A stretch of 24,014 nt of DNA from an uncultured Oscillospiraceae bacterium (lineage in GTDB: Bacteria > Bacillota > Clostridia > Oscillospirales > Acutalibacteraceae). Below are positions 22,442 through 24,014 of this stretch, piece after piece (the first letter of the stretch is position 1; every line of letters begins with the position of its first letter). The translations under genes and the position numbers were made by a program. Location: assembly GCA_900546895.1 (NCBI GenBank), contig UREO01000009.1:1-24014 (forward strand), written 5' to 3'. The notes beneath the pieces are model-generated. The model did not search any database and had not been told where the DNA came from. It was given only the letters and a program-made list of their open reading frames with translations.

Positions 22442-23617
22442 TTAATAGGCAGCGCGGACTGCAAACGATACATTATTTTTATTGGCGCGGTAGATTTGCA
22501 TACTTTCCAGCGTACCGTCTGCTTCCAGCTTCTTCAGGCCGATCCTCACCGGTGATCCGGGAAGATCGGGCAGCAGATAGAGTCTGCCGTCTTTTTCCGT
22601 CGGTTTCACCTCTAAGCATTCTCCCATCGGGAGTGTCATCGGTTCGTGATTTTCCAGAGGCTCATTCTCGTTATACAGCGCGCCAAACGAGGCGTTCTGC
22701 CAGACGGTGCCGCCGGAAGAAAACATCAGCCCTTTTTCCCGGGCCAGGTCGCGGATTTTCAGCAGATCGCCCATTGCGCTCATGCGCCCCAGCAGCGGCA
22801 TCAGATGGTCCACGCCCTTTTCGGCATAGGTCTCAAAGGCAAAATAATTCCGCATGGATTCTCCGAACCCGATTTTCATATCCGCCCGATCCCGAAATTC
22901 CCTGATGGCATTCATGTCGTGGGAATGCACCGGTTCCTCAAACCATGCGGGACGATAAGGACGGATTCTGTCGGCGAAACGCAAAGCATCCTCGACGTCC
23001 CATACCTGGTTGCCATCCACAGCGATTCGGATGTCCGGACCGACTGCCTTTCGCACCAATTCCACGCGCCGCACATCGCGGTCCATATTTTTCCCCCAGT
23101 CGCTTCCGACTTTGAATTTGATGGTTTTATTGCCTTCCTCAACGTAACGGACCATATCCGCCACAAGATCATCGTCATCCGACAGCAGAGAGCCGCCGCC
23201 CTTATAAATCGCGGCCCAATCCTTTGCAGCACCCAAAAACCGGTGCAGCGGTTTCCCTTCCCGTTCAGCCAATATCTCAAGCATGATGCGGTCAAACTGC
23301 CCCAAATCGCAAATCTGGCCGCTTTGGAAACCGAAATTCCGGAATTTCCAATAAAGATAATCGTACCACTCGTTATAGGTGCGGGTCTCTCCGGTCAGTA
23401 CCAAGGGAAGGACGTTGGAAAGCAGGCCGGACGAGCAGAAAGTACGCCCGCAATTGCCTTCCGTATCGTACACCTCGATCCACCCCTGAAGAGGAACAAA
23501 GCTGCCGAACCCGCCGGTGGCATCGCGCCACGGTTTTTTCACCGGCACAGGGTTCAGATTGTAGTATACAGCCTTGGAAAAAGTCAGCTTCTGATCAAAT
23601 TGAAAGTAATTTTTCAT
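22442..23617 (-). CDS. Enolase-superfamily sugar-acid dehydratase-like protein lacking the Asp/His dyad
   Basis: This 391-residue protein has the mandelate racemase/muconate lactonising fold. Metal ligands and one base are recognisable: KFK (K167 and K169), D201 in VDGNQVW, the Glu of FEEPV (227/228) and E253 in GFGES. The second catalytic unit is not: where the family has Asp in the QPD motif the sequence reads LMPLLGRM (L275), and where it has His (usually PH) it reads FSSGG (S301). Catalysis, if any, would depend on the Lys side or on unusual residues. ATG at 23617 has AGAAGG eight bases upstream; a GTG two codons earlier is badly spaced. First gene of the hexarate cluster. It may dehydrate or epimerise an acid sugar of different stereochemistry from glucarate. 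Superfamily sure, subgroup not recognised. Confidence 0.88.
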   Translation of the reverse strand: MKNYFQFDQKLTFSKAVYYNLNPVPVKKPWRDATGGFGSFVPLQGWIEVYDTEGNCGRTFCSSGLLSNVLPLVLTGETRTYNEWYDYLYWKFRNFGFQSGQICDLGQFDRIMLEILAEREGKPLHRFLGAAKDWAAIYKGGGSLLSDDDDLVADMVRYVEEGNKTIKFKVGSDWGKNMDRDVRRVELVRKAVGPDIRIAVDGNQVWDVEDALRFADRIRPYRPAWFEEPVHSHDMNAIREFRDRADMKIGFGESMRNYFAFETYAEKGVDHLMPLLGRMSAMGDLLKIRDLAREKGLMFSSGGTVWQNASFGALYNENEPLENHEPMTLPMGECLEVKPTEKDGRLYLLPDLPGSPVRIGLKKLEADGTLESMQIYRANKNNVSFAVRAAY

Positions 23618-23763
23618 GTTCACAACCTTCTTTCGTATTTTATCGCGTACCGTCGCTTTGCCCTATCGTGTCCATCTTTCCATAAGCGCGGAATAGCCGG
23701 ATCAGATATTTTTCCTTGTGCTTTATTGATGTAAGGCAATTCTACTAACCGCTAAATTTTTCT

Positions 23764-23814
23764 AAAAAAATCCCGTCAAATGCAGCCTTTCGTCTCATTT
23801 TCCGGGATTTTTTT
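23764..23814. terminator. Bidirectional intrinsic terminator after the GntP-type permease gene
   Basis: AAAAAAATCCCG (23764-23775) and CGGGATTTTTTT (23803-23814) are exact reverse complements. An inner AAATG/CATTT pairing extends the stem past a 2x2 internal loop. Because A-tract and T-tract flank both sides it can stop transcription in either direction, chiefly that of the permease on the minus strand. The hexarate genes therefore need their own promoter in 23624-23763. I see only weak candidates there (TTACAT, then AATATC 18 bases on) and no sigma-54 site. Confidence 0.85.
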
Positions 23815-23825
23815 AATTTCTTTGA

Positions 23826-24014
23826 TTAGTGAAGACCCATGGAAGCCAAAGCCACGGCGAAGAACGAATTCAGGAACGGGAACACGGCGCCTAGGATGAA
23901 CTCATGGTAATAGCCGTTTTTAACCGTCAGTCTTGTGTAGTTCAGGCGATTGATGACAGAGCCGTTATACGGCATGGAGTCGAGACCGTAGCAGGAAATA
24001 TTCACAATTCTATG
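23826..24014 (-). CDS. GntP-family permease, C-terminal fragment
   Basis: Only the last 62 codons are inside the window; the frame is open to the right edge and ends in TAA at 23828-23826. The peptide contains NISCYGLDSMPYNGSVINRL, close to the CGLD-PHNG motif near the end of GntP/gluconate permeases, and then the hydrophobic helix EFILGAVFPFLNSFFAVALASMG. GntP-family proteins import sugar acids and other hydroxy acids with a cation. Being just upstream of the dehydratase genes on the same strand, it probably imports the substrate of the cluster. A related CitM/ion-transporter-superfamily carrier is possible because so little is visible. Confidence 0.7.
   Translation of the reverse strand, partial: HRIVNISCYGLDSMPYNGSVINRLNYTRLTVKNGYYHEFILGAVFPFLNSFFAVALASMGLH

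Noticed and set aside
1..24014. CRISPR arrays, rRNA, tRNA and intact transposases
   Set aside because: I saw no regularly spaced repeats, no tRNA-like cloverleaf with TTCGA arm, no rRNA segments and no transposase or integrase motifs.

Overview
The window looks like chromosome of an anaerobic, amino-acid- and sugar-acid-fermenting Firmicute of the Clostridia (Oscillospirales-like is my guess). Reasons: strong GGAGG-type ribosome binding sites before nearly every gene, AT-rich spacers with intrinsic terminators, and a D-proline reductase (Stickland) operon. Almost all genes lie on the minus strand. The one clear exception is a LysR-type regulator at 10168-11061. I see no rRNA, tRNA, CRISPR array or intact mobile element.

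Left block, read right to left from about 9957 to 472, is a proline reductase operon: prdC (electron transfer), prdA (pyruvoyl proprotein), a 63-residue prd-associated protein, prdB, a polar amino acid ABC transporter (binding lipoprotein, permease, ATPase), a cytidylate-kinase-like protein, and a proline racemase (prdF) fused in frame to a C-terminal TetR-like regulator domain. An intrinsic terminator follows. The proposed chemistry is import of proline, racemisation to D-proline, and reductive ring opening to 5-aminovalerate as an electron sink. Three features are unusual. PrdB carries Cys (TGC) where the family's selenocysteine is expected, and PrdC also has no in-frame TGA. A terminator hairpin sits in the leader between a sigma-A-like promoter and prdC. 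A divergent LysR gene takes the place where a sigma-54 activator (PrdR) is known in Clostridioides difficile. prdD and prdE are not present. A partial membrane protein gene lies beyond the terminator at the left edge.

Right block, read right to left from 23617 to 11433, is a sugar-diacid (hexarate) cluster: an enolase-superfamily protein lacking the usual Asp/His dyad, two tandem LarA-like (nickel-pincer-type) isomerase homologues, an FAD dehydrogenase with a BFD-type [2Fe-2S] domain, a second FAD/NAD oxidoreductase, a DUF1667 four-cysteine protein (these three resemble a GlpABC-like complex), glucarate dehydratase, galactarate dehydratase, and a PrpR-type regulator whose AAA+ domain has lost its key motifs. 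The C-terminus of a GntP-type permease lies just upstream, separated by a terminator. My reading is that the cluster takes up aldarates or related acids, interconverts stereoisomers with the LarA homologues and FAD enzymes, and funnels them through GudD and GarD to 5-keto-4-deoxyglucarate. The aldolase and kinase steps are not in the window.

The two blocks are separated by the lysR gene and a 371-base convergent spacer.
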